Positions 1-6,210 of a stretch of DNA of 6,253 bases are shown here, one piece after another. Position 1 is the stretch's first letter, and each line of letters starts with the position of its first letter. The position numbers and the translations under genes are program-made. This DNA is from an uncultured Clostridia bacterium (GTDB lineage: Bacteria > Bacillota > Clostridia > TANB77 > CAG-508): NCBI GenBank assembly GCA_948517135.1, contig CAORJJ010000043.1, forward strand, positions 10,817 to 17,069, written 5' to 3'. The notes below the pieces were generated by a model. It was not told the DNA's origin. It ran no database searches and was given only the letters and a program-made list of their open reading frames with translations.

Positions 1-99
1 ATATACAACTTTTTTTGTAGATTCAGGAATATAATTATTTTTACTAAAGTACTCAAACATTAAATTATCAATTTCATCAAAATCATGATTTTGACTCAT
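1..99 (-). CDS. Probable anti-sigma factor, N-terminus only (runs off left edge)
   Basis: An open frame of 33 codons starts at ATG 99-97 and continues past base 1 without a stop. The visible residues are acidic and soluble (MSQNHDFDEIDNLMFEYFSK, then NNYIPESTKK). The LMFEYF...IPEST pattern resembles the cytoplasmic N-termini of clostridial membrane proteins encoded just after ECF sigma genes, which hold the sigma factor inactive. The start overlaps the sigma gene stop as ATGA (96-99), which indicates translational coupling, and a strong AAAGGAGG site lies 9 bases upstream. No transmembrane segment is visible, but that part would lie outside the window. The anti-sigma role is inferred from position and N-terminal style; the gene start itself is well supported. 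Confidence 0.7.
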   Translation of the reverse strand, partial: MSQNHDFDEIDNLMFEYFSKNNYIPESTKKVVY

Positions 100-627
100 A
101 ATTTTATTCCTCCTTTACAATCGTTTTTTATTTTTGTTTTTGCTCTAAACAATCTTGTTTTTATTGTATTTACATTTTCTCCTAAAATATCTGCAATCTC
201 ACCAGTTGTGTACTTATTGTTATAGTAAAGTACAACTACAATTTTTTCATCATAACTTAAAGTAGATAATAATGATTCAAAGTCTAGTCTTGAATCTACT
301 TTTGAGGTTGTATTTTCAAAAAAATTATATTCTTTATGTTTAGCCATTTTTTTTACTATGTTTAATTGTTTACTATTATCATTATAAATAATATTACATT
401 CATTAATAAGAATTTTTATTATCCATGTTTTAAAATATTCTTTATGTTCTAGTTTCTTTAAATTTTTATAAGATTTTAGTATAGTTTCATTAATTGCATC
501 ATTTATATCTTCTATGTTATCCAATCTAGCACCGTGCTATTTTGAAAAGGTCTGATATAATTATATTAATTAATAAAACATACGCATCTTTATTTCCATT
601 TAGTGCTTCATCTATTAATTCATTCAA
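96..627 (-). pseudogene. ECF-type RNA polymerase sigma factor with a one-base frameshift
   Basis: Restored, this is a 176-residue sigma factor, a normal size for the ECF family, which directs RNA polymerase to stress or envelope genes. Frame 1 starts at TTG 627-625 behind AGGAG, codes for MNELIDEALNGNKDAYVLLI and the rest of region 2.1, and stops at TAG 528-526. Frame 2 (stop 98-96) continues with RLDNIEDINDAINETILKSY (region 2.2), the YFKTWIIKILINECN segment (regions 2.3-2.4), a linker, and region 4 at about residues 119-167 with the helix-turn-helix TTGEIADILGENVNTIKTRL. Deleting one G of the pair at 532-533 turns GCA CGG TGC TAG into GCA CGT GCT AGA and fuses the frames with no residue missing. 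The TTG at 524-522 opens only the 142-residue back part and has no ribosome site before it. I infer a recent disrupting indel; a sequence error is the main alternative. Confidence 0.82.
109..116 (-). promoter_or_regulatory. Strong ribosome binding site for the anti-sigma gene
   Basis: The minus strand reads AAAGGAGG, almost full complementarity to the 16S rRNA 3' end, 9 bases before the ATG at 99. It lies inside the last codons of the sigma gene (Lys-Gly-Gly-Ile-Lys-Leu-stop). The anti-sigma gene can therefore load its own ribosomes as well as receive those ending the sigma frame, which matters because the sigma frame is interrupted. Confidence 0.8.
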
Positions 628-634
628 TATATTA

Positions 635-639
635 CTCCT
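635..639 (-). promoter_or_regulatory. Ribosome binding site fixing the sigma gene start at 627
   Basis: The minus strand reads AGGAG 7 bases before TTG 627-625. The nearby ATG at 623-621 is in another frame and meets a stop after one further codon (ATG AAT TAA), so TTG is the start. This site is the main evidence that the true gene begins about 100 bases upstream of the TTG at 524. Confidence 0.75.
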
Positions 640-662
640 ATATTTAAAATTTAACTTTTACT

Positions 663-691
663 ATAATATCACAGATTCTAGTAAAGGTAAA
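663..691 (-). promoter_or_regulatory. Housekeeping-type promoter for the sigma/anti-sigma genes
   Basis: On the minus strand, TTTACC (691-686) is followed after 17 bases by TATTAT (668-663), preceded by TGa to give an extended -10. The spacing is ideal, with four and five of six consensus matches. Transcription would start near 656, leaving a leader of about 30 bases. I found no clear ECF-style AAC / CGT promoter pair here, so autoregulation by the sigma factor is not evident. Chance -10 matches are common in DNA this A+T-rich. Confidence 0.55.
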
Positions 692-842
692 ATAAAGTAT
701 TATTTTTACTTTTCTAAATTATCGCTTATTATAACACCTCTGTGTATAATTAACAATATTATGTTTTACATTTAATAAAAATCTTTATTTTTAAGCATTT
801 TTATGTTATTATAACGTTTAGTATTATATTTCGAAAACAATA

Positions 843-861
843 TATAATAAATATAAAAGGA
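843..861 (+). promoter_or_regulatory. mutS2 start signals: TATAAT and ribosome binding site
   Basis: A perfect TATAAT lies at 843-848 but lacks a good -35 at 16-18 bases, and it is so close to the gene that the leader would be only about 15 bases. TATTAT at 822-827 is an alternative -10. The ribosome site AAAGGA at 856-861 sits 7 bases before ATG 869 and is convincing. The promoter assignment is tentative. Confidence 0.4.
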
Positions 862-868
862 TTTTAAC

Positions 869-3211
869 ATGGATTTAAAAAGTTTAGAAAAATTAGAATT
901 TAATAAAATATGTGAAGTATTAATGGAGTTTTGCATAACCTATATAGCTCAAAACTATGCAAAAGAATTAAAACCATATTCTCAAAAACAAGATATAATT
1001 AAAGCACAAAAACAAACTTCAGAAGCATCTACTCTTCTTTATAGAAAGGGATCTATTCCAATTTTAGAAATTGAAGATATCACTACTCATATAAAAAAAT
1101 TAGAAAGTAGTTTATTTTTATCAGCCAAACAATTATTAGATTTATCTTTAATTTTAAAAATATCAAATAACTTAAAAGATTACTTTTTTAGTACTGAAAT
1201 TGATATGAGAGAATTTACAAATTTAGAAGGATTATTTAGTAATATATATATAAATCCTTCTATTGAAAAAACTATTTTTTCTGCAATTATTGATGAAAAC
1301 ACTATTTCAGATGATGCTTCTAATAATTTAAAAATAATTAGAAAAAATATTAGGAATAAAGAGCAAGAAATTAGAAATAAGTTAAATTCTCTTATTCGTT
1401 CAAAATATGTACAAGAATCTGTTATTACTATGCGTTCTGGTCGTTTTGTTATTCCAGTAAAAAATGAATATCGTCAAGAGATAAAAGGATTTATTCATGA
1501 TATTTCTTCTAGTGGCTCTACTGTTTTTATTGAACCTATTGCAATTTTTGAATTAAATAATGATTTAAACAAATTGAAAAATGAGGAAAATCTAGAAATT
1601 GAAAAAATTCTGCAAAAACTTTCTGCTTTATTTTTTCCAATTATTGATAATATTAAAAACAATATAAATTTAATTGGATTAATAGATTTTATTTTTGCTA
1701 AAGCTAAATACTCAAATTCACTAGATGCCACAGAACCTCTAATAAATGATGAAAAAATCATAGATTTAAAACAAGCTTGGCATCCTTTATTAAATAAAAA
1801 TCAAGCTATAAAAAATAATATCCCTCTTGGAAGAGATTATACTAGCTTAATAATAACAGGTCCTAATACTGGTGGTAAAACAGTTACTTTAAAAACTGCT
1901 GGTCTTTTGGTAGTTATGGCTATGAGTGGTCTTCATATTACAGCAAAAGAAAATAGTAGTATTTTTATTGCTGATAATGTTTTTGCTGATATTGGTGATG
2001 AACAAAGTATTAGTGATTCTCTAAGTACTTTCTCTTCTCACATGACAAAAATTGCTCAAATTTTAGATAATGCAACAGAAAATAGTTTTATTTTACTTGA
2101 TGAACTTGGGTCTGGTACAGATCCTGTTGAAGGTTCAAGTTTAGCAATAAGTATTTTAGAAAAATTGCATAATCTAAATGCAATTACACTTTCAACAACA
2201 CACTATTCGGAATTAAAACATTTTGCCTTAGTTACTAATGGTTTTGAAAATGCCAGTGTTGAGTTTAATTTAGAAACATTATCACCTACTTACAAATTAT
2301 TACTTGGAGTTCCTGGAACTAGTAATGCGTTTTCAATTAGTAGAAAATTAGGCATCTCAGAAGAAATTATAAATAGAGCTAAACAATTTATAAATCAGGA
2401 AAAAATAAATATTGAAGAATTACTTACAAGTATTTATGAAGATAAACGTATTATAGAGGCTGAAAAACAAAAAACAATTGAGAATTCTCAAAAAGTTGAA
2501 GTATTAAAATCTTCTCTTGAGTTTGACTTTTCAAAATTACAAAAAGAGCAAAAAGATATCATAAACAAAGCAAAATCTGAAGCTAGAGATATTTTACTTT
2601 CAGCAAAAGATGAAGCAAATGAAATTATAAAAGAACTTGAAAATTCATCAAATTCAAAAGAATCAAATAAATTAAGAAATAAATTAAATGAAAAGATAGA
2701 TGATTTGAATATTATTAATTCTACAAATGAGGAAAACTTTAAACCTTTAAATTTTGACAATTTAGAAATTGGTATGAAAGTATTTGTTAATAAGATTAAT
2801 CAAGAAGGAAACATTTTATCTATTTCAAAAGATAAAAAAATACAAGTTGCACTCCCTCTTGGAAAAATGTTTTTCGATATTAAAGATTTACAAATTTCTA
2901 CTTCTATACCAAAAGAAACTATTTCAAAAAAAGATTATTCTTCAAGAAAAGAATTTAAAGCAAAATCAATTTCATCTGAAATTAATGTAATTGGTCAAAA
3001 TGTAGATGAAGCTTGCTTTTCTATTGATAAATACTTAGATAACTGTGTTTTAAGTGGACTTCCTTCAATTAGAATTGTTCATGGCAAAGGCACTGGTGCA
3101 CTTCGCACTGGAATTCATAAATTTTTGAAATCACATCCACATGTAAAATCTTTTAGAATTGGTACTTTTGGAGAAGGAGAAATGGGAGTTACAATAGTTG
3201 AATTAAAATAA
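869..3211 (+). CDS. mutS2: Endonuclease MutS2 / ribosome rescue factor
   Basis: The protein has 780 residues, the usual length (about 785), and is complete. MutS2 is a cytoplasmic homodimeric ATPase. Family studies link it to suppression of homologous recombination and, in Bacillus, to splitting collided ribosomes (RqcU). Visible in order: an N-terminal helical core; the MutS2-typical stretch at 180-223 (VITMRSGRFVIPVKNEY ... SSSGSTVFIEP); Walker A GPNTGGKT at 331-338; the DIGDEQSISDSLSTFSSHM loop at 374-392; Walker B LLDELGSGTDP from 409; the STTHYSEL switch at 442-449; a charged coiled coil at about 505-615; a KOW-like segment at about 630-675; and a C-terminal Smr domain at 704-780 with HGKGTG at 738-743 and GTFGEGEMGVT at 765-775. 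The usual DLRG of Smr reads NVIG (706-709). It lacks the MutS mismatch-recognition domain, as expected. It stands alone, between a divergent sigma unit and convergent genes. Confidence 0.97.
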   Translation: MDLKSLEKLEFNKICEVLMEFCITYIAQNYAKELKPYSQKQDIIKAQKQTSEASTLLYRKGSIPILEIEDITTHIKKLESSLFLSAKQLLDLSLILKISNNLKDYFFSTEIDMREFTNLEGLFSNIYINPSIEKTIFSAIIDENTISDDASNNLKIIRKNIRNKEQEIRNKLNSLIRSKYVQESVITMRSGRFVIPVKNEYRQEIKGFIHDISSSGSTVFIEPIAIFELNNDLNKLKNEENLEIEKILQKLSALFFPIIDNIKNNINLIGLIDFIFAKAKYSNSLDATEPLINDEKIIDLKQAWHPLLNKNQAIKNNIPLGRDYTSLIITGPNTGGKTVTLKTAGLLVVMAMSGLHITAKENSSIFIADNVFADIGDEQSISDSLSTFSSHMTKIAQILDNATENSFILLDELGSGTDPVEGSSLAISILEKLHNLNAITLSTTHYSELKHFALVTNGFENASVEFNLETLSPTYKLLLGVPGTSNAFSISRKLGISEEIINRAKQFINQEKINIEELLTSIYEDKRIIEAEKQKTIENSQKVEVLKSSLEFDFSKLQKEQKDIINKAKSEARDILLSAKDEANEIIKELENSSNSKESNKLRNKLNEKIDDLNIINSTNEENFKPLNFDNLEIGMKVFVNKINQEGNILSISKDKKIQVALPLGKMFFDIKDLQISTSIPKETISKKDYSSRKEFKAKSISSEINVIGQNVDEACFSIDKYLDNCVLSGLPSIRIVHGKGTGALRTGIHKFLKSHPHVKSFRIGTFGEGEMGVTIVELK

Positions 3212-3241
3212 AAAAGTGGAGATTAGTTCTCCACTTTTTTT
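3211..3241. terminator. Bidirectional intrinsic terminator shared by mutS2 and the thioesterase operon
   Basis: GTGGAGA (3216-3222) pairs perfectly with TCTCCAC (3228-3234) around the loop TTAGT. The flanking A5 (3211-3215) and T5 (3235-3239) can extend the stem to 12 base pairs. A plus-strand transcript ends in U7 (3235-3241), a minus-strand transcript in U6 (3215-3210), so it should work both ways. It begins at the last base of the mutS2 stop (3209-3211). The last thioesterase codons form one arm and that gene's stop (3225-3223) lies in the loop. Confidence 0.92.
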
Positions 3242-3657
3242 ACACTTTTATTTGCTAATTCTTTTAATTTTTGGTTAAATTCAGGAAACTCCTTACTTAG
3301 TCTTACTGGTTTTCTATCATTATCTAAAAAACAATGTTCTGAAAAGCCCTTTAATACTAACTTTCCTGTTTTAATATTTTCCATTTTGTATTCTATTATT
3401 AATCTTACTCCTTTAAACTCTTTAATCAACACATCTATAGCTATTTCATCATTAAAAGTAGTAGTATCTTTATATTCACAATTTATACCTATAACTGGGG
3501 AAATTATGCCATCACTTTCTAATTTATCATATCCAAAGCCAATACTTTCTAAAAAATATATTCTTGCCTCTTCCATCCATCTAATATAATTAGAATGATG
3601 AGTAATTCCCATTTTATCAGTTTCATAATAATTTACTTTATGTATGTATTTTTGCAT
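3223..3657 (-). CDS. Acyl-CoA thioesterase, hotdog fold (4HBT / YbgC-FadM family)
   Basis: The 144 residues match the family's usual length of 130-150. These enzymes hydrolyse the thioester of acyl-CoA (or acyl-ACP) in the cytoplasm, usually as tetramers. The N-terminal signature is clear: YYETDKMGITHHSNYIRWME at residues 10-29, equivalent to the D-x-x-G-x-x-(H/Y)-(H/N)-x-x-Y motif, with D14 the expected catalytic aspartate and the following helix carrying EEAR. The strand-rich remainder (VRLIIEYKMEN, KLVLKGFSEHCFLD) is typical of the fold. The start at ATG 3657 has AGAGG 6 bases upstream and lies 12 bases after the hydrolase stop, so the two are surely co-transcribed. The Lys-rich tail (KSVKKVEN) doubles as the terminator stem. 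Chain length preference cannot be read; an upstream acyl ligase gene suggests fatty acyl-CoA. Confidence 0.9.
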   Translation of the reverse strand: MQKYIHKVNYYETDKMGITHHSNYIRWMEEARIYFLESIGFGYDKLESDGIISPVIGINCEYKDTTTFNDEIAIDVLIKEFKGVRLIIEYKMENIKTGKLVLKGFSEHCFLDNDRKPVRLSKEFPEFNQKLKELANKSVKKVEN

Positions 3658-3669
3658 TTTATACCTCTT

Positions 3670-4257
3670 CTAAACTGCGCTTAATTGCCTTGCATTTTTA
3701 ACAACTTTATAATCATCTATATTTATAACATCATTTGCAGGAGCAACATAATCTCTAAGAAGTCCAGCATAAACAACCTTTGCTTTTAATGCTTTAAAAT
3801 CTTCAGGTTTTATAGGTTCTGGTAAATCTGTTTTTACTCTTGATTTATCTAAAACATATTTTACAAATTCAGCACAATAAAATGATTTATTATATTTTAA
3901 TCTTATATGTATTCCTGCTGCAAATAATCCTAATATGTTAAATGTATAATCTTTTCTATGATCTTGAATATCACAAATTACTTTTTTCAATTTTTCATAT
4001 TTTTGATCTTCTACTGATAAAGAATAAACTTTACTTACTGTATTTTTAAATCTCTTGAATGTTCCATCATCAATATACTCATGGACAAATCCACCTATAA
4101 AAGGATTGTATGGATTTAATCTCCCAAAACTATACATATTTTTTAATTCTCTATCTAATGCAATAGATACATGAGCAAATTCGTTTCCAGTAAAAGATTT
4201 TATAATTCTAGACAACATTGTTCCTGTATAAGTTAAAACTATATAGATATCTTTCAT
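3670..4257 (-). CDS. Permuted papain-like (YiiX / NlpC-P60-type) cysteine hydrolase
   Basis: This 195-residue protein matches the clostridial YiiX-like group of circularly permuted NlpC/P60 enzymes, in which the histidine precedes the cysteine. H29 lies in TGNEFAHVSIALD, and C128 in SFYCAEFVKYVL, equivalent to the usual C-(S/A)-E-F. Between them are the group-typical MYSFGRLNPYNPFIGGFVHE (41-60) and YTFNILGL (104-111). No signal peptide or membrane segment is seen, so it should be cytoplasmic, unlike cell-wall NlpC/P60 enzymes. The superfamily includes amidases, peptidases and LRAT-like lipid acyltransferases, so the substrate is open; its neighbours here are acyl-CoA enzymes. The residues after about 150 carry no motif I know. 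The start at ATG 4257 is preceded by AAAAAGG 10 bases away and a closer GAGG; an upstream in-frame TTG is cut off by TGA. Confidence 0.83.
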   Translation of the reverse strand: MKDIYIVLTYTGTMLSRIIKSFTGNEFAHVSIALDRELKNMYSFGRLNPYNPFIGGFVHEYIDDGTFKRFKNTVSKVYSLSVEDQKYEKLKKVICDIQDHRKDYTFNILGLFAAGIHIRLKYNKSFYCAEFVKYVLDKSRVKTDLPEPIKPEDFKALKAKVVYAGLLRDYVAPANDVINIDDYKVVKNARQLSAV

Positions 4258-4337
4258 TTCCTCACAACCTTTTTAAGTATTTTATATTATAATACACATT
4301 ATAACACAATATATGAGAAAAATATATTAATATTATA
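4258..4337 (-). promoter_or_regulatory. Spacer with internal promoter-like sequence before the hydrolase gene
   Basis: The minus strand carries an extended -10, TGTTATAAT (4306-4298), and a second TATAAT 6 bases further on (4291-4286). No good -35 is present. No GC-containing hairpin with a U-tract follows the ligase stop, only weak A+T pairing at 4321-4340. The three genes may be read together from the ligase promoter, with extra initiation here for the last two. The strength of this promoter is uncertain. Confidence 0.4.
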
Positions 4338-6065
4338 TTAAATTTTTTTATCTAATATAAGTTTCATTTCTTCTTGTCTTTTTACTTTTTTTGTTGTTGT
4401 TTTTATAAGCTCTTCACTAGTTACAATCAAATATTGTATATGTTTATATCTTGGAAAAGTTGTATTTAATTTTTTTATTTCACTCCAAATAATTTGATGT
4501 ATTTCCTCTTCGCTTTTTCCGTTATATTTCTCTTTTATAACCTCTTTACTATATACTACTTTTACAGATAATTTTACATCAGTTTTATCTTTTTCATCTG
4601 GCATACCAAATACCATTGATTCTCCTACTAATTCAATTCTATTTACTAAAGTTTCTAGTTCTTCTGGAAAAACTTTTTTACCATTTTTTAAAACTATTAA
4701 ATTTTTATTTCTTCCAGTAATAAATAATCTTCCCTTTAAGTCAATATATCCTAAGTCTCCAGTATAAAACCAACCATCTTTTAAAACTTCATTTGTTATT
4801 TCTGGCATTTCATAATAACCAAGCATAACATTGGGTCCTTTTACTCTTATTTCCCCGATTCCTTTTTCATCTTTATTTACAATTTCAATAGTATCATTAA
4901 TCATTGGAACACCAACTGATCCATTTTTCATTACATTATAATTTTCAGCACAAATTACTGGTGATGTTTCACTAAGTCCATATCCTTGAAGAGTTGTTAT
5001 TCCTAAATTATTAAATCCCTGTAAAATCTTTGCATCTGCTGGAGCTCCACCAATTATTACAAATCTTAAATTTCCTCCAAGAGCATCCAAAATTTGTTTA
5101 AATAATTTTCTTCTAATATCTATATGTAATTTTAATAAGAAATTGCTTATCTTTGTTACATTTTTTATAAGATTTGTTTTTTCTTGCTTTTCGATTTCCT
5201 TCATTAATGCTTTATAAATAGCTTCTACTAAAACAGGTACTCCAACAAAAACTGATACTTTGTATTCGTTTAAATTTTGTTTTATATATCTTAGTCCATC
5301 TGGAAATGCTGTCTTTACTCCACATGCAAGCATCATAATTAAGCAAGTTGAACCAAAAATATGATGAAATGGTAAAAATGCAATATTTACATCTGATTCT
5401 CTAATATCTTCTACTGATTGTAGGGCATATATGTTTGAGGCAATATTTTTTTGAGAAAGCATAACTGCTTTAGATTTTGATGTTGTTCCTGAAGTAAATA
5501 ATAATATATTCATTATATTTTCATCAATTTTAGCATTTATAAAATCTGTATTTCCTTCTTCAATTAGTTCTTCACCTTTTTTCATAAGTTCCTTAAAAGA
5601 TTTATATCCACTTTTTTCATTCATGCAAATATATTCTGTTAAATTAGTATTATTGTTCTTTTTTATTTGATTAATTTCTTCTATTAGTTTTTCATCAAAA
5701 ATTATACAATCTACTTTACTTCTAATTAAAGAATTTTCAAGTTCATCATATTGTAAATCCTTATCTAATGGAACTGAAACAATTCCTCCTAAAAGATTTG
5801 ACAAATGACCAATTACCCACTCATATCTATTTCTTCCGATTATAGCTACTCTTTTTCCTTTAAGATCTAAATTATATAATGCTGTACCAAATTTATTAAT
5901 ATCTTCAAGTAATCTTTTATAAGTTACATTCTCATATTCTACATCTTTATTTTCTTTATGCTTTATAACAAATGCAATATTTTCAGAATATTTTTTTGCA
6001 GAATTATAAACAATTTCCTTAATATTGTTAAATTCTTTTACATCAAAAATTTTTTCATTTTTCAT
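4338..6065 (-). CDS. AMP-forming long-chain acyl-CoA ligase (ANL superfamily)
   Basis: The 575 residues are full length for a fatty acid-CoA ligase. The enzyme activates a carboxylic acid with ATP to an acyl-AMP and passes it to CoA (or possibly a carrier protein). Core motifs in order: the phosphate loop TSGTTSKSKAV (191-201), LPFHHIFGST (231-240), IIGGAP (337-342), GYGLSETSP (361-369), GWFYTGDLGYID (431-442), hinge GRNKN (451-455), GKKVFPEELE (462-471), and a C-terminal KTTTKKVKR (555-563) in which K560 fits the catalytic lysine. The phosphate loop has S-K-S-K in place of the commoner G-x-P-K, a variant I associate with clostridial members. No carrier domain or membrane segment is attached. 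ATG 6065 follows GGAGAG (6076-6071) at good spacing. It is the first gene of the minus-strand set with the hydrolase and thioesterase. Substrate is inferred as medium or long fatty acids. Confidence 0.92.
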   Translation of the reverse strand: MKNEKIFDVKEFNNIKEIVYNSAKKYSENIAFVIKHKENKDVEYENVTYKRLLEDINKFGTALYNLDLKGKRVAIIGRNRYEWVIGHLSNLLGGIVSVPLDKDLQYDELENSLIRSKVDCIIFDEKLIEEINQIKKNNNTNLTEYICMNEKSGYKSFKELMKKGEELIEEGNTDFINAKIDENIMNILLFTSGTTSKSKAVMLSQKNIASNIYALQSVEDIRESDVNIAFLPFHHIFGSTCLIMMLACGVKTAFPDGLRYIKQNLNEYKVSVFVGVPVLVEAIYKALMKEIEKQEKTNLIKNVTKISNFLLKLHIDIRRKLFKQILDALGGNLRFVIIGGAPADAKILQGFNNLGITTLQGYGLSETSPVICAENYNVMKNGSVGVPMINDTIEIVNKDEKGIGEIRVKGPNVMLGYYEMPEITNEVLKDGWFYTGDLGYIDLKGRLFITGRNKNLIVLKNGKKVFPEELETLVNRIELVGESMVFGMPDEKDKTDVKLSVKVVYSKEVIKEKYNGKSEEEIHQIIWSEIKKLNTTFPRYKHIQYLIVTSEELIKTTTKKVKRQEEMKLILDKKI

Positions 6066-6084
6066 ATTTTCTCTCCAACTTTAC

Positions 6085-6101
6085 TTTGTATTATATACAA
6101 A
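6085..6101. repeat. Perfect 7-bp inverted repeat before the ligase gene (possible operator)
   Basis: TTTGTAT and ATACAAA flank a 3-base centre. The repeat contains a minus-strand TATAAT (6095-6090) and ends about 8 bases before the ligase ribosome site. A dimeric repressor bound here would cover a proximal promoter. The arms include a G/C pair, so this is more than simple A/T sequence, but chance is still possible. No regulator family is assigned. Confidence 0.4.
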
Positions 6102-6152
6102 ATAATTTTATATTTTCTAATATTATTTATATCATAAAAAGTATGAAAAATC

Positions 6153-6168
6153 ACTAGACTAGTTGGTC
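6153..6168. promoter_or_regulatory. Operator-like site, possibly for a TetR-family repressor
   Basis: The minus strand reads GACCAACTAGTC (6168-6157), with GAC / GTC arms like many TetR-family operators. It overlaps the perfect inverted repeat ACTAG-T-CTAGT (6163-6153). The site falls just at or after the predicted transcription start of the distal ligase promoter, a usual place for repression. It stands out as C/G-containing sequence in an A+T-rich leader. Family assignment is inference; no regulator gene is in the window. Confidence 0.4.
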
Positions 6169-6178
6169 AGTATAAAAT

Positions 6179-6208
6179 AATATATCATTCAATTCCATTT
6201 AATCTAAA
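6179..6208 (-). promoter_or_regulatory. Probable distal promoter of the acyl ligase operon
   Basis: On the minus strand TTTAGA (6208-6203) is followed after 18 bases by TATATT (6184-6179), with TGa before it giving an extended -10. Initiation would fall near 6172, leaving a leader of about 107 bases that contains the operator-like repeats. Another extended -10, TGaTATAAA, lies at 6134-6126 with a poor -35. Several weak promoters are possible in this A+T-rich stretch. Confidence 0.45.
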
Positions 6209-6210
6209 GT

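Larger units (their letters stand above)
628..868. other. Divergent intergenic region between the sigma gene and mutS2
   Basis: These 241 bases hold the sigma ribosome site and promoter on the minus strand and the mutS2 start signals on the plus strand. The rest is A+T-rich sequence with no RNA gene, long repeat or conserved leader that I can recognise. A second plus-strand TATAAT lies at 745-750 but has no convincing -35. Plus-strand frames crossing this stretch are reverse shadows or low-complexity sequence. Confidence 0.6.

Noticed and set aside
542..775. Plus-strand open frame of 77 codons from a TTG
   Set aside because: It is antisense to the sigma N-terminus and its promoter, has no ribosome site, and shows only low-complexity Ile/Tyr/Phe/Ser-rich sequence.
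628..868. ECF-type autoregulated promoter before the sigma gene
   Set aside because: No properly spaced AAC and CGT elements were found; the housekeeping-type promoter at 663-691 explains expression better.
1495..1761. Minus-strand open frame inside mutS2
   Set aside because: Reverse shadow of a well-supported gene, rich in Ser/Phe/Ile from complementary codons, with no start signals.
2488..2760. Minus-strand open frame inside mutS2
   Set aside because: Complement of the Lys/Glu/Asp-rich coiled coil; its Phe/Ser-rich composition is the expected artefact.
2784..2990. Second plus-strand frame inside mutS2
   Set aside because: Off-frame reading of the KOW/Smr linker, Lys/Leu-rich, with no ribosome site.
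3386..3589. Plus-strand open frame opposite the thioesterase
   Set aside because: Antisense shadow; the minus-strand protein has clear family motifs.
4321..4345. A+T hairpin after the ligase stop as a terminator
   Set aside because: The arms are only about 6 A/T pairs without G/C; such pairing is expected by chance in this sequence.
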